From contig NZ_CAMLHX010000095.1 in NCBI RefSeq assembly GCF_946479965.1, positions 1-7,018 on the forward strand: 7,018 nucleotides of DNA. The letters are read 5' to 3'. Source of the stretch: an uncultured Mucilaginibacter sp. (GTDB lineage Bacteria; Bacteroidota; Bacteroidia; Sphingobacteriales; Sphingobacteriaceae). The position numbers and the translations under genes are program-made. The notes under the pieces were generated by a model, which was not told the DNA's origin, searched no databases, and saw only the letters and a list, made by a program, of their open reading frames with translations. Positions 1 through 6,230 of this stretch are shown piece after piece. Each line of letters starts with the position of its first letter. Position 1 is the stretch's first letter.

Positions 1-1088
1 TGATCTCGCTTGTCACATTCCTGCTTACCTATTTTGTTAGGGATCTGGGTATACAAATCTCCTTAATGAATGCCATAGCGGTATTAGTGATATCGTGCCC
101 CTGCGCCATGGGGTTGGCTACGCCAACCGCCGTTATGGTTGGACTGGGTCGTGCAGCCAAGAATGGCATCCTCATCAAAGGCGGCGACACAGTGGAAGCT
201 GTTACCGACGCCAAATATGTGGTGTTCGATAAGACGGGTACCCTCACTACCGGCAAGTTCAGCATACAAGATATTAAACTGACTGATGGGGCGGGCCTCG
301 AAGAAGTGCGCGGTATTATTACCGCTATTGAGGAAAGGTCTAATCACCCTATTGCCGTATCATTGGTTGAACAGCTAAAGGCGCTGCCACAAACTAACAC
401 TATCCTTCGTTCTGCTACAGAAGAAAAAGGCTTGGGTATGCGCGCTGAAGATGTGGACGGCAATAGCTACTTTTTAGGCGCCGGCAAGGTTGCCGATACG
501 GATTATAACCTATCCCTCTACAAAAACCAGGTACTGCTGGCACAGATAGCGATTGATGATACGATAAAGCCGGAGGCTGCCGGATTGATAGCCCAACTTA
601 AGGCGATGGGCATAAAGCCGGTACTGCTAAGCGGCGACAAACAAAACCGCTGCCTAAAGGTCGCAGTCGCCATAGGCATAGATGATGTGCACGGCGAAAA
701 GCTGCCCGACGAAAAGTTGAGCATTATTGACATCTACAAAAAGAAAGGCAAAACCCTGATGATTGGCGACGGCATTAACGATGCCCCTGCCCTTACCCGT
801 GCTGATGTGGGGATCTCCATGAACGGCGCCAGCCAGATAGCTATACAGTCGGCCAGGGTTGTTTTGTTAAATAGTGATCTAAGCACGGTGGTTAAGTTTT
901 TACAGATAAGCATGCATACGCTGCTCACCATAAAGCAAAACCTGTTTTGGGCCTTTGCTTATAACATTATAGCTATCCCTGTGGCTGCCCTAGGCTTTCT
1001 AAACCCGATGATGGGCGCGTTTACCATGGCGTTCTCGGATGTGGTGGTGATAGGCAATTCTTTACGCCTGAAAAGGAAGAAGATATAG
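1..1088 (+). CDS. copA: Heavy-metal (Cu+/Ag+) translocating P1B-type ATPase, C-terminal part
   Basis: Partial gene: the frame is open from the left edge (first full codon at base 3) to TAG at 1086-1088, giving 361 visible residues. The Met at 66 is internal, because the residues before it (from [12 protein letters not shown]) form a membrane segment leading into the CPC helix. In order: the metal-site motif [13 protein letters not shown] (codons 93-131), the phosphorylation motif DKTGTLT (Asp codon 228-230), the P1B-specific SNHP (His codon 345-347), the SGDK hinge motif, [10 protein letters not shown] (765-794), then two closing helices containing YNIIAIP and [18 protein letters not shown] plus YN is typical of P1B-1 pumps, which expel Cu+ or Ag+ across the inner membrane. 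The last-helix position that is usually Ser in MxxSS is Asp here. The N-terminal metal-binding domain and first helices lie outside the window. The P1B family is certain; the metal is inferred. Confidence 0.9.
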   Translation, partial: ISLVTFLLTYFVRDLGIQISLMNAIAVLVISCPCAMGLATPTAVMVGLGRAAKNGILIKGGDTVEAVTDAKYVVFDKTGTLTTGKFSIQDIKLTDGAGLEEVRGIITAIEERSNHPIAVSLVEQLKALPQTNTILRSATEEKGLGMRAEDVDGNSYFLGAGKVADTDYNLSLYKNQVLLAQIAIDDTIKPEAAGLIAQLKAMGIKPVLLSGDKQNRCLKVAVAIGIDDVHGEKLPDEKLSIIDIYKKKGKTLMIGDGINDAPALTRADVGISMNGASQIAIQSARVVLLNSDLSTVVKFLQISMHTLLTIKQNLFWAFAYNIIAIPVAALGFLNPMMGAFTMAFSDVVVIGNSLRLKRKKI

Positions 1089-1112
1089 CCCCCTAACCCC
1101 CTGAAGGGGGAA
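1088..1112 (+). repeat. REP-like palindromic repeat, copy 1
   Basis: This 25-base element starts on the last base of the ATPase stop codon. It consists of GCCCCC, a short spacer TAA, and then a hairpin with arms CCCCC and GGGGG around a TGAA loop. It matches the reverse complement of 1146-1170 at 21 of 25 positions. Similar C-run/G-run elements are, from memory, common between genes in Bacteroidota genomes. The hairpin could slow transcription at the end of the ATPase gene, but the T-rich stretch begins only near 1120, so it is not a classical intrinsic terminator. Confidence 0.75.
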
Positions 1113-1145
1113 TGATAGATTTTTATTTTTAATTTCGCGCAACGG

Positions 1146-1170
1146 CTCCCCCTTTAGGGGGCTGGGGGGC
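1146..1170 (-). repeat. REP-like palindromic repeat, copy 2 (inverted)
   Basis: Inverted partner of the element at 1088-1112, differing at four positions. It holds a hairpin with CCCCC and GGGGG arms around a TTTA loop, followed by a second G-run of six. It ends two bases before the rnhA ATG and supplies an in-frame TAG (1155-1157) that stops rnhA from starting further upstream. The two copies face each other across 33 mostly A/T-rich bases and could also pair with each other as one long stem. Head-to-head REP pairs are the usual units moved by REP-associated tyrosine transposases; that origin is an inference here. Confidence 0.75.
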
Positions 1171-1172
1171 GA

Positions 1173-1643
1173 ATGATTGAAATTTTTACAGACGGCGCAT
1201 CAAGTGGCAATCCGGGTCCGGGGGGATATGGGGTGATATTACGAGCGGGTAAGCATTACAAAGAGCTTTCAGAAGGTTTCCGCAAAACCACCAACAACCG
1301 TATGGAACTGCTGGCTGTTATAAAAGGACTGGAGGCCCTAACAAAACCTAATCAGGATGTTTTGATAAGCTCCGATTCCAAATATGTTATTGATGCTATA
1401 GAGAAGCGCTGGGTGTATGGCTGGCTACAAAAGGGGTTCAAGGATAAAAAGAACAAGGACCTTTGGTTACGATACCTGGAGATAAGCAAATTGCACAATG
1501 TAAAGTTCAACTGGGTACGGGGCCATAATGGCCACCCGGAAAATGAGCGCTGCGACCAGCTGGCTGTTGCGGCCGCTAAGCAGAAAGACTTGTTGATAGA
1601 TTCTGTTTTTGAAATGGAGGCGGCTAAGGGTGGGTTGCTGTAA
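1173..1643 (+). CDS. rnhA: Ribonuclease HI
   Basis: A 156-residue cytoplasmic endonuclease that cuts the RNA strand of RNA-DNA hybrids, as in R-loops, Okazaki primers and misincorporated ribonucleotides. Complete, close to the usual size of about 155. The N-terminus MIEIFTDGASSGNPGPGGYG matches the family start, and an in-frame stop at 1155-1157 excludes an earlier start. All catalytic residues are present: Asp7, Glu45 (in NNRMELLAV), Asp68 (in SSDSKYV), His118 and Asp128 (in GHNGHPENERCDQLA). The basic substrate-binding protrusion, including KGFKDKKNKDLW (about residues 87-98), is present but a few residues shorter than in E. coli. There is no hybrid-binding N-terminal domain, so this is type HI as in E. 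coli. No recognisable Shine-Dalgarno sequence precedes it; the leader is the G-rich end of a repeat. It converges on fbp, with 9 bases between the stop codons. Confidence 0.96.
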   Translation: MIEIFTDGASSGNPGPGGYGVILRAGKHYKELSEGFRKTTNNRMELLAVIKGLEALTKPNQDVLISSDSKYVIDAIEKRWVYGWLQKGFKDKKNKDLWLRYLEISKLHNVKFNWVRGHNGHPENERCDQLAVAAAKQKDLLIDSVFEMEAAKGGLL

Positions 1644-1652
1644 TTGCTCCAG

Positions 1653-2702
1653 CTACTGAATAACTACATCACCATTAAAATTCTTCTTGGTTTGCTGCGG
1701 CGAAAAGAACGACATCAGTTCCTCAGCCTTACTCACCATGTTTTTTGAGCCGATAAAGATAGCCGACCGCTGATGCAATGCATTTACATCAAGGTCTAAA
1801 ATCCGCTGATAGCCGTTGCTTGCCTTCCCTCCTGCCTGTTCAATCAAAAAAGCCATTGGGTTACATTCGTACACTAAACGTAATTTACCGTTAGGCGCAC
1901 TAGCGGTAACCGGGTAAATGAATATCCCGCCTAAAATAAGATTGCGGTGAAGATCGGCTACCATTGAGCCGATATAACGTGAGGTATAAGGACGACCTGT
2001 AGCCTCATCTTCTACCTGGCAATATTTAATATACTTTTTAACGCCATCCGGAAAGTGGGTGTAGTGCCCCTCATTAATTGAATAAATGTGACCGTCTTCG
2101 GGAATACGCATATCAGGATGGGAAAGGCAGAATTCGCCGATAGAAGGATCAAGCGTAAAGCCATTAACACCTTTGCCTGTTGTGTAAACCAACATGGTTG
2201 ACGAGCCGTAGGTTACGTAGCCTGCCGCTACTTGCTCTACCCCTTTTTGCAGAATGTCTTCCATGGTGGGTTTACCACTGGTTGATTTGCGTCTATAGAT
2301 AGAAAATATCGTCCCAACGTTAACATTTACATCAATATTAGAGGAACCGTCAAGCGGGTCAATAGCCACTATATATTTAGCCTCTTTAGAGACTTCACCG
2401 TCTAAATGTATGTATTCATCATTCTCTTCAGATACAACTATACAGCACTCACCGCCATAACTTAGCGCAGAGATGAATTGCTCATTAGCATACACATCCA
2501 GCTTTTTTTGATTTTCGCCTTGAATATTTTCGGTTCCTGCTTCGCCAATAATATCAGCCAGACCTGCTTTGTTCACTTCGCGGTTAACCAGTTTGGCTGC
2601 TATTCCGATATCTCTTAAGAGCCTGGAAAGCTCACCTTTAGCGAAAGGGAAATCAGCTTGTTTTTCAATAATAAATTGTCCGAGGGTCTTTGTTACTTTC
2701 AT
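1653..2702 (-). CDS. fbp: Fructose-1,6-bisphosphatase, class 1
   Basis: A 349-residue cytoplasmic enzyme that hydrolyses fructose 1,6-bisphosphate to fructose 6-phosphate, the committed step of gluconeogenesis. Length is slightly above the usual 330-340. Visible motifs: SEE at 91-93 and [10 protein letters not shown] at 115-124 (Mg2+ and phosphate site), [10 protein letters not shown] at 165-174, [14 protein letters not shown] at 241-254, and [17 protein letters not shown] at 278-294, where Glu279 is a metal ligand. The N-terminal KGELSRLL (22-29) and Lys109-Tyr110 match the AMP-binding residues of animal and enterobacterial enzymes, so AMP inhibition is likely retained (inference). The start, [11 protein letters not shown], fits the family. 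It is the last gene of a minus-strand run, 14 bases after the phosphoesterase gene, with no obvious Shine-Dalgarno or promoter in that gap, so co-transcription is likely. The stop is followed closely by the convergent rnhA. Confidence 0.96.
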   Translation of the reverse strand: MKVTKTLGQFIIEKQADFPFAKGELSRLLRDIGIAAKLVNREVNKAGLADIIGEAGTENIQGENQKKLDVYANEQFISALSYGGECCIVVSEENDEYIHLDGEVSKEAKYIVAIDPLDGSSNIDVNVNVGTIFSIYRRKSTSGKPTMEDILQKGVEQVAAGYVTYGSSTMLVYTTGKGVNGFTLDPSIGEFCLSHPDMRIPEDGHIYSINEGHYTHFPDGVKKYIKYCQVEDEATGRPYTSRYIGSMVADLHRNLILGGIFIYPVTASAPNGKLRLVYECNPMAFLIEQAGGKASNGYQRILDLDVNALHQRSAIFIGSKNMVSKAEELMSFFSPQQTKKNFNGDVVIQ

Positions 2703-2716
2703 AGGCGGTAGTAGCG

Positions 2717-3214
2717 TTATATATTATTGTTTAGCTCGATAACTTCCAGATCCTTCACTTTTCCTTCGTCTATGGCAAAACGCATTAGTGTGCGCGTTTT
2801 ATGCCATCCCTGTTTTCCTGCGGCTCCCGGATTTAAATGTAAGCAATTTATTTTTTTATCGAAAATCACCTTCAAAATATGTGAGTGTCCGCAAATGAAT
2901 AAGCAGGGCGGATTATCATAAATGAGCTTTCTAACAGCAGGGCTGTATTTATCAGGATACCCACCAATATGAGTGATCCAAACATCCAGTCCCTCACAAG
3001 TAAACCGCAAATTCTCCGGAAAAGTTTGCCTTAATTCTTTGCCATCTATATTGCCATAAACGCCCCGTAATGGCTTAAAGGCCGCTAACGCATCAGCTAG
3101 TTCTATGGTACCGAAATCACCCGCGTGCCATATCTCGTCGCAATTTTCAAAATGCTTAAATACCCGGTCATCCAAAAAACCATGAGTGTCTGAAATAAGG
3201 CCTATGCGAACCAT
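2717..3214 (-). CDS. YfcE/MJ0936-like metallophosphoesterase
   Basis: A 165-residue single-domain calcineurin-like phosphoesterase. The full two-metal motif series is visible: SDTHG (Asp9, His11), HAGDFG (Asp33), YGNID (Asn55), THIGG (His82) and CGHSH (His110, His112), followed by [10 protein letters not shown] near the end as in YfcE-type proteins. Relatives hydrolyse phosphodiesters or small phosphomonoesters with Mn2+ or similar ions. The physiological substrate is usually unknown, and nothing here fixes it. No signal peptide or membrane segment, so it is cytoplasmic. It lies 12 bases after the methyltransferase stop and 14 bases before fbp, so all three are probably one transcript. A role linked to sugar phosphates because of the fbp neighbour would be speculation. 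Confidence 0.9.
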   Translation of the reverse strand: MVRIGLISDTHGFLDDRVFKHFENCDEIWHAGDFGTIELADALAAFKPLRGVYGNIDGKELRQTFPENLRFTCEGLDVWITHIGGYPDKYSPAVRKLIYDNPPCLFICGHSHILKVIFDKKINCLHLNPGAAGKQGWHKTRTLMRFAIDEGKVKDLEVIELNNNI

Positions 3215-3226
3215 TCTTTGTACTGA

Positions 3227-3931
3227 TTAAAATATCGTAAAAAAGTCTTTAAGGACATTTTCATACTGCCGGGTATAAATGCCTGTTGATTCATAAATCA
3301 CAAAATTATCTTGTTGTTGATTGCCTTTCGAGCGACTAAGCACCATCAGTTCACGATGTGCAGCCTTGTCGGCAAACGACTTTATAAAAATGCCTTTTTG
3401 GACATATAGACCCACACCGATGGCTATCGATTTTACTAGTTCGGCTGTCTCTAGCGGCAAGATCAACCAACAAGCTCCATTCTCTGACAGATGTTTTGAA
3501 ACGGCAATCAGCATATTTTTAAAAAACTCTTTGCCTGCATGTTTTGCTAATTGCTTTTTTGCTACTTGGGAATGCAGTGAGTTAATGTAAAACGGAGGAT
3601 TAGAGACGATTAGGTCATATCTCTTGTCGGGATATGTTCGGAAAAAATCTTCAAATCCAACAGCATAAACACTAAGTCTACGTGCAAACGCCGAGTTTTT
3701 GAAATTGCCTGCTGCTGTAGCTGCAGCTAATTCGTCAATTTCAACGGCATCGATAATTGCGTTTTTAAACCGTTGGGCTAACATCAGTGTAATAACTCCC
3801 GTACCTGTGCCAATATCCAATACAAATGCTGAGTCATCGCTTTCTGCCAGTGCGCCCAACAACACGCCATCGGTATTTATCTTCATGGCGCAGTTGCTTT
3901 GATCAACACTAAACTGCTTAAATTGGAACAT
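3227..3931 (-). CDS. trmN6: tRNA1(Val) (adenine(37)-N6)-methyltransferase, YfiC/TrmN6 family
   Basis: A 234-residue Rossmann-fold SAM-dependent methyltransferase. The N-terminal FKQFSVDQSNCAMKINTDGV is characteristic of the YfiC family. It is followed by the SAM-binding motif VLDIGTGTGV (37-46), the acidic VEIDE (73-77, ribose contact) and the amino-methyltransferase motif NPPF (111-114), which marks N6-adenine chemistry. The C-terminal YTRQYENVLKDFFTIF resembles the YfiC tail. In E. coli this enzyme methylates A37 next to the anticodon of tRNA1(Val) and mildly helps stress tolerance; the same target here is by homology. The start ATG at 3931 gives the expected family N-terminus. The upstream ketosynthase stop is only 37 bases away, so read-through from the pigment-type operon is possible unless the hairpin at 3949-3974 ends transcription. 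Confidence 0.87.
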   Translation of the reverse strand: MFQFKQFSVDQSNCAMKINTDGVLLGALAESDDSAFVLDIGTGTGVITLMLAQRFKNAIIDAVEIDELAAATAAGNFKNSAFARRLSVYAVGFEDFFRTYPDKRYDLIVSNPPFYINSLHSQVAKKQLAKHAGKEFFKNMLIAVSKHLSENGACWLILPLETAELVKSIAIGVGLYVQKGIFIKSFADKAAHRELMVLSRSKGNQQQDNFVIYESTGIYTRQYENVLKDFFTIF

Positions 3932-3948
3932 CAGTTTAAAATAAGAAA

Positions 3949-3974
3949 TAAATGGCTTGTGAACAAGCTATTTA
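3949..3974 (-). terminator. Possible intrinsic terminator or attenuator after the ketosynthase gene
   Basis: On the minus strand, GCTTG and CAAGC pair around a TTCA loop. The stem is extended by five A/T pairs after one A-C mismatch (pairs 3949-3953 with 3970-3974). The hairpin includes the ketosynthase stop codon (3968-3970). The following minus-strand bases, TTTCTTATTTT, are T-rich but interrupted. The GC-rich core is only five pairs, so termination is likely weak or partial. It is the only terminator-like structure between the biosynthetic genes and the trmN6-fbp run. Confidence 0.4.
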
Positions 3975-5089
3975 CTGAATAACAAAGCACCGTTACAACC
4001 GCCGAAACCTGAAGCTGTTTTTATGAAGGAATTTAATGGTGCTTTTACGACTTCGGTGGTAACATTTATAGAACTGCTCACACCTAATGTTTCAAATCCA
4101 GGTGTAGGCAAGATGGTATCTTCCTTAAGTGATTGCACAGATATAACCGATTCAATAAGTCCGGCAGCACCTAAGGTATGGCCGTAAAAACCCTTAAGGC
4201 TGTTGGTGGGAACATTGCCTAGTCCCGCTAAAGCAAGGGCTTTTGCTTCCATTTCATCATTATAGCTTGTTGCTGTACCATGTGCGGATACAAAATCAAT
4301 ATCTTTTGCGGTTAAGCCGGCATCGTTAAGTGAGCTTGTAATTGCCTGGCAAAGTTCTTCTCCTGTGCGTGAGGGGGCTGAAATATGATTAGCATCATTG
4401 CTAACGGCCCCCGATAAAACTTTTATCTCATTGCTGCATTGCGCATCTGCCGTTAAAATCATGGTTGCAGCACCCTCGCCTAAAGTAATACCGGTTCTGT
4501 TAATGTCGAAAGGTTTGCATGGTTCACTGCTGATGGCTTGAAAAGACTGAAAGCCCGAAAGCACAAATTTTGTTATTACATCAGCGCCAACAACTACGGC
4601 ATTATCATATTGCCCGGCTTGTATCAAACGTAAACCTGTTAAAATCGCCATTATACCTGATATGCAGGCATTTGAAACGACAAGAGGCTCTTGCTTAAAA
4701 CCAAAATGTTCCGCTACTAATTTAGCAGAAGTATGTAATGCTATCTTTGTTTTCAGATCAGGTCTATCGGGTTCTGTCTCCAACAAACTTATGTTGCCTT
4801 TGGTTGACGAAACGATAAGAATAGTGCGTTCACTTTTCAGATCGATATCACAGCTAACTGATGCTTGCTTTACTGAAGCTATAATGATTTTTTCAAACTT
4901 GGTATAGGTTGTATCATCGTTATATGCATCTTCTGCAAAAAGTGATGCGTAAAAAGAATTGGCAAAGATTGTTGTGTTGCGATGTTCTGCTATCCCCGAG
5001 TCGCCGAGTTTTAATCGCTCCATATTTTGGGATGTAGTGTGCCCTAATGGCGATATAATATTGTCTGCAGCTATATAAACAGGTCGCAT
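3968..5089 (-). CDS. FabF-like beta-ketoacyl-ACP synthase of a flexirubin/aryl-polyene-type pathway
   Basis: A 373-residue condensing enzyme of the thiolase fold that joins an acyl chain to malonyl-ACP with loss of CO2. The catalytic set is complete: Cys142 in VVSNACISGIMAI, His270 in VSAHGTATSYNDE, Lys299 and His304 in NSLKGFYGHTLGAAG. LGEGAATMIL (203-212) and the C-terminal GFGGCNGALLF, a conserved glycine loop, are also present. It is about 40 residues shorter than housekeeping FabF (about 412), mostly in the N-terminal half, so it is probably a specialised synthase. An intact Cys argues against a chain-length factor. Its ATG overlaps the stop of the hotdog gene by one base, so it is translated with the ammonia lyase-FabG-hotdog set and likely extends an aromatic starter. 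The carrier protein is not in the window. Pathway product is inferred. Confidence 0.88.
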   Translation of the reverse strand: MRPVYIAADNIISPLGHTTSQNMERLKLGDSGIAEHRNTTIFANSFYASLFAEDAYNDDTTYTKFEKIIIASVKQASVSCDIDLKSERTILIVSSTKGNISLLETEPDRPDLKTKIALHTSAKLVAEHFGFKQEPLVVSNACISGIMAILTGLRLIQAGQYDNAVVVGADVITKFVLSGFQSFQAISSEPCKPFDINRTGITLGEGAATMILTADAQCSNEIKVLSGAVSNDANHISAPSRTGEELCQAITSSLNDAGLTAKDIDFVSAHGTATSYNDEMEAKALALAGLGNVPTNSLKGFYGHTLGAAGLIESVISVQSLKEDTILPTPGFETLGVSSSINVTTEVVKAPLNSFIKTASGFGGCNGALLFSK

Positions 5090-5091
5090 TA
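5087..5091 (-). other. TAATG stop/start overlap, hotdog to ketosynthase
   Basis: On the minus strand the hotdog TAA and the ketosynthase ATG share one base. This arrangement usually means translational coupling by re-initiation. No strong Shine-Dalgarno sequence is visible just upstream. Confidence 0.85.
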
Positions 5092-5502
5092 CTGGTTAAT
5101 AAATATTTTCATTTCGCACTGGGCCAGCAGTTTGTCTTCACACCATATCTTGCCCGATACTATACCCGCATCAAAAACCTGCACCTCTATTTTTATTTCG
5201 GTAAGCAATTCATCGCCTACTTTTGGCAAAGCAAAAACTTCAAAATTCTTTACCTGTCCAATATAGCCAGTTGCAACGGGCCTGTCCTCTATTCGCGCCA
5301 TATTACCTGAGCCGGCGGCGGCTGTTTGCGCCATGTTCTCCATTAGGCCGGCTTCGCTAAATTCACCATTGATAACAAATACATTATCAGCAGGAACGAC
5401 AAATTTGGTGCGTGTTATGTTATCATCAGAGAAAAGTAACTCATCCACCATTACAAAGGGCGGCTTTTGCGGTATTAATGATAATATGTCTAACTCATCC
5501 AT
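5089..5502 (-). CDS. FabZ/ApeP-like hotdog-fold protein (putative 3-hydroxyacyl-ACP dehydratase lacking His)
   Basis: A 137-residue single hotdog domain. The N-terminal LSLIPQKPPFVMVDELLF (7-24) matches the FabZ opening (LPHRYPFLLVDR), and GLMENMAQTAAAGSG (52-66) matches the central helix that in FabZ carries the catalytic Glu, here Glu55. The FabZ loop with the catalytic His (GHFPG) is replaced by a shorter GEFSEAG (46-52), and the whole protein contains no histidine. The ordinary His-Glu dyad is therefore absent. It may be a non-catalytic partner of another dehydratase, bind acyl-ACP, or use different chemistry. ApeP-type proteins of aryl polyene clusters, which work with a second dehydratase, are the nearest known parallel I can name. 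Both ends overlap neighbouring genes by one base, which places it firmly in the biosynthetic operon. Fold and family are well supported; activity is not. Confidence 0.82.
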   Translation of the reverse strand: MDELDILSLIPQKPPFVMVDELLFSDDNITRTKFVVPADNVFVINGEFSEAGLMENMAQTAAAGSGNMARIEDRPVATGYIGQVKNFEVFALPKVGDELLTEIKIEVQVFDAGIVSGKIWCEDKLLAQCEMKIFINQ

Positions 5503-5504
5503 TA
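5500..5504 (-). other. TAATG stop/start overlap, fabG-like to hotdog
   Basis: On the minus strand the reductase TAA and the hotdog ATG share one base, the same layout as at 5087-5091. It points to coupled translation of the reductase and hotdog protein. Confidence 0.85.
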
Positions 5505-6230
5505 TGTATACAGACCTCCGTTAATTGATAAAACCTCGCCGGTTATATACGATGCTTCTTTTGATGCTAAAAAGCCAACCGCGTGTGCTACTTCTTCCGG
5601 CAGACCAAACCTATTAACCGGAATGTTTCGTCGTAGTTCTTTTTCGTCCAAACCGTCTGTCATATCTGTTTTAATAAAACCGGGAGCTACAGCGTTTACA
5701 GTGATGCCGCTACGGCCCACTTCCTGCGCCAAAGCCTTGGTAGCGCCTATAACTCCTGCTTTTGCGGCGGAATAATTAGTTTGACCCGGCAAGCCTTTTA
5801 TTCCGGATAACGACACCACATTTACAATGCGTCCGAAACGGTTTAGCATCATCTCTTCCAATACCAAACGCGTAACATAAAAAAAACTATCCAGACTGGT
5901 TTTTATAACGTTGTCCCATTGCTCATCTTTCAGCCAAACCATCAGGCTATCATCGCGTATACCGGCATTATTGACTAACACCTCAATATTAGCACCTTCG
6001 TTGGCGTTTATCCACGTTTGCAGTACTTCTTTAATTTGTTCTTTATCAGCAACGTTAAAAGCAAGCAATTCGCCGTTTCCACCTGCCTGTTTTATAAGGG
6101 TGAGTGTATTTTCGGCCTCGGCAATATTACTTTTGTAATTTATCAAAACATAATAGCCCATAGCGGCCATTTTTAAGCAAATAGCCCTACCTATACCTCT
6201 GGATCCACCGGTAACCAATGCACATTTCAT
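5502..6230 (-). CDS. fabG: FabG-like 3-oxoacyl-ACP reductase (SDR family)
   Basis: A 242-residue classical short-chain dehydrogenase/reductase that reduces 3-oxoacyl-ACP to 3-hydroxyacyl-ACP, very probably with NADPH (Arg11 within the glycine motif favours it). Visible: TGGSRGIG (7-14, cofactor loop), NNAG (87-90), Ser140 in NVVSLSG, Tyr153 and Lys157 in TNYSAAKAG, PGFIKTDMT (the PG motif after the active site) and the C-terminal SINGGLYT typical of FabG. The tetrad Asn of FabG (in the motif TNL) is Ser112 here (KTSLDSFF). Length is normal for the family (about 245). It starts inside the stop of the ammonia lyase gene (ATGA) and ends in the start of the hotdog gene. The context makes it the reductase of an aryl-polyene/flexirubin-type chain-building set rather than the housekeeping fabG; the symbol is given for family only. 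Confidence 0.9.
   Translation of the reverse strand: MKCALVTGGSRGIGRAICLKMAAMGYYVLINYKSNIAEAENTLTLIKQAGGNGELLAFNVADKEQIKEVLQTWINANEGANIEVLVNNAGIRDDSLMVWLKDEQWDNVIKTSLDSFFYVTRLVLEEMMLNRFGRIVNVVSLSGIKGLPGQTNYSAAKAGVIGATKALAQEVGRSGITVNAVAPGFIKTDMTDGLDEKELRRNIPVNRFGLPEEVAHAVGFLASKEASYITGEVLSINGGLYT
6227..6230 (-). other. ATGA start/stop overlap, ammonia lyase to fabG-like
   Basis: On the minus strand the reductase ATG and the lyase TGA overlap by four bases, the classic sign of coupled translation. It ties the lyase to the fatty-acid-type genes in one transcript. Confidence 0.88.

Noticed and set aside
66..68. Met at 66 as the start of the metal ATPase
   Set aside because: The codons from base 3 onward encode a membrane segment in the same frame that leads into the CPC helix, so the gene enters from the left edge.
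84..931. Minus-strand reading frames opposite the metal ATPase (29-265, 84-347, 518-733, 734-931)
   Set aside because: They lie inside a clearly conserved coding frame, overlap each other and show no recognisable domain; antisense shadows.
1088..1130. First REP hairpin as a classical intrinsic terminator for the ATPase gene
   Set aside because: The GC stem is strong, but the T-rich stretch starts about ten bases after it; pausing is possible, but a standard terminator is not supported.
1161..1172. G-run before rnhA as a Shine-Dalgarno site
   Set aside because: The run of Gs belongs to the repeat, does not match AGGAGG and lies only three bases from the ATG; any fit would be accidental.
1644..1652. 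A bidirectional terminator between convergent rnhA and fbp
   Set aside because: Only nine bases separate the stops, and no convincing stem with a T-run was found there or just inside either gene.
1653..3931. trmN6, phosphoesterase and fbp as parts of the polyene-type pathway
   Set aside because: Their families have housekeeping roles, they are separated by a larger gap with a hairpin, and none shows chemistry needed for an aryl polyene.
2727..6138. Plus-strand reading frames opposite the minus-strand genes (for example 2727-2921, 3321-3590, 3699-3902, 4662-4907, 5333-5524, 5911-6138)
   Set aside because: Each is antisense to a gene with full motif support and has no family features of its own.
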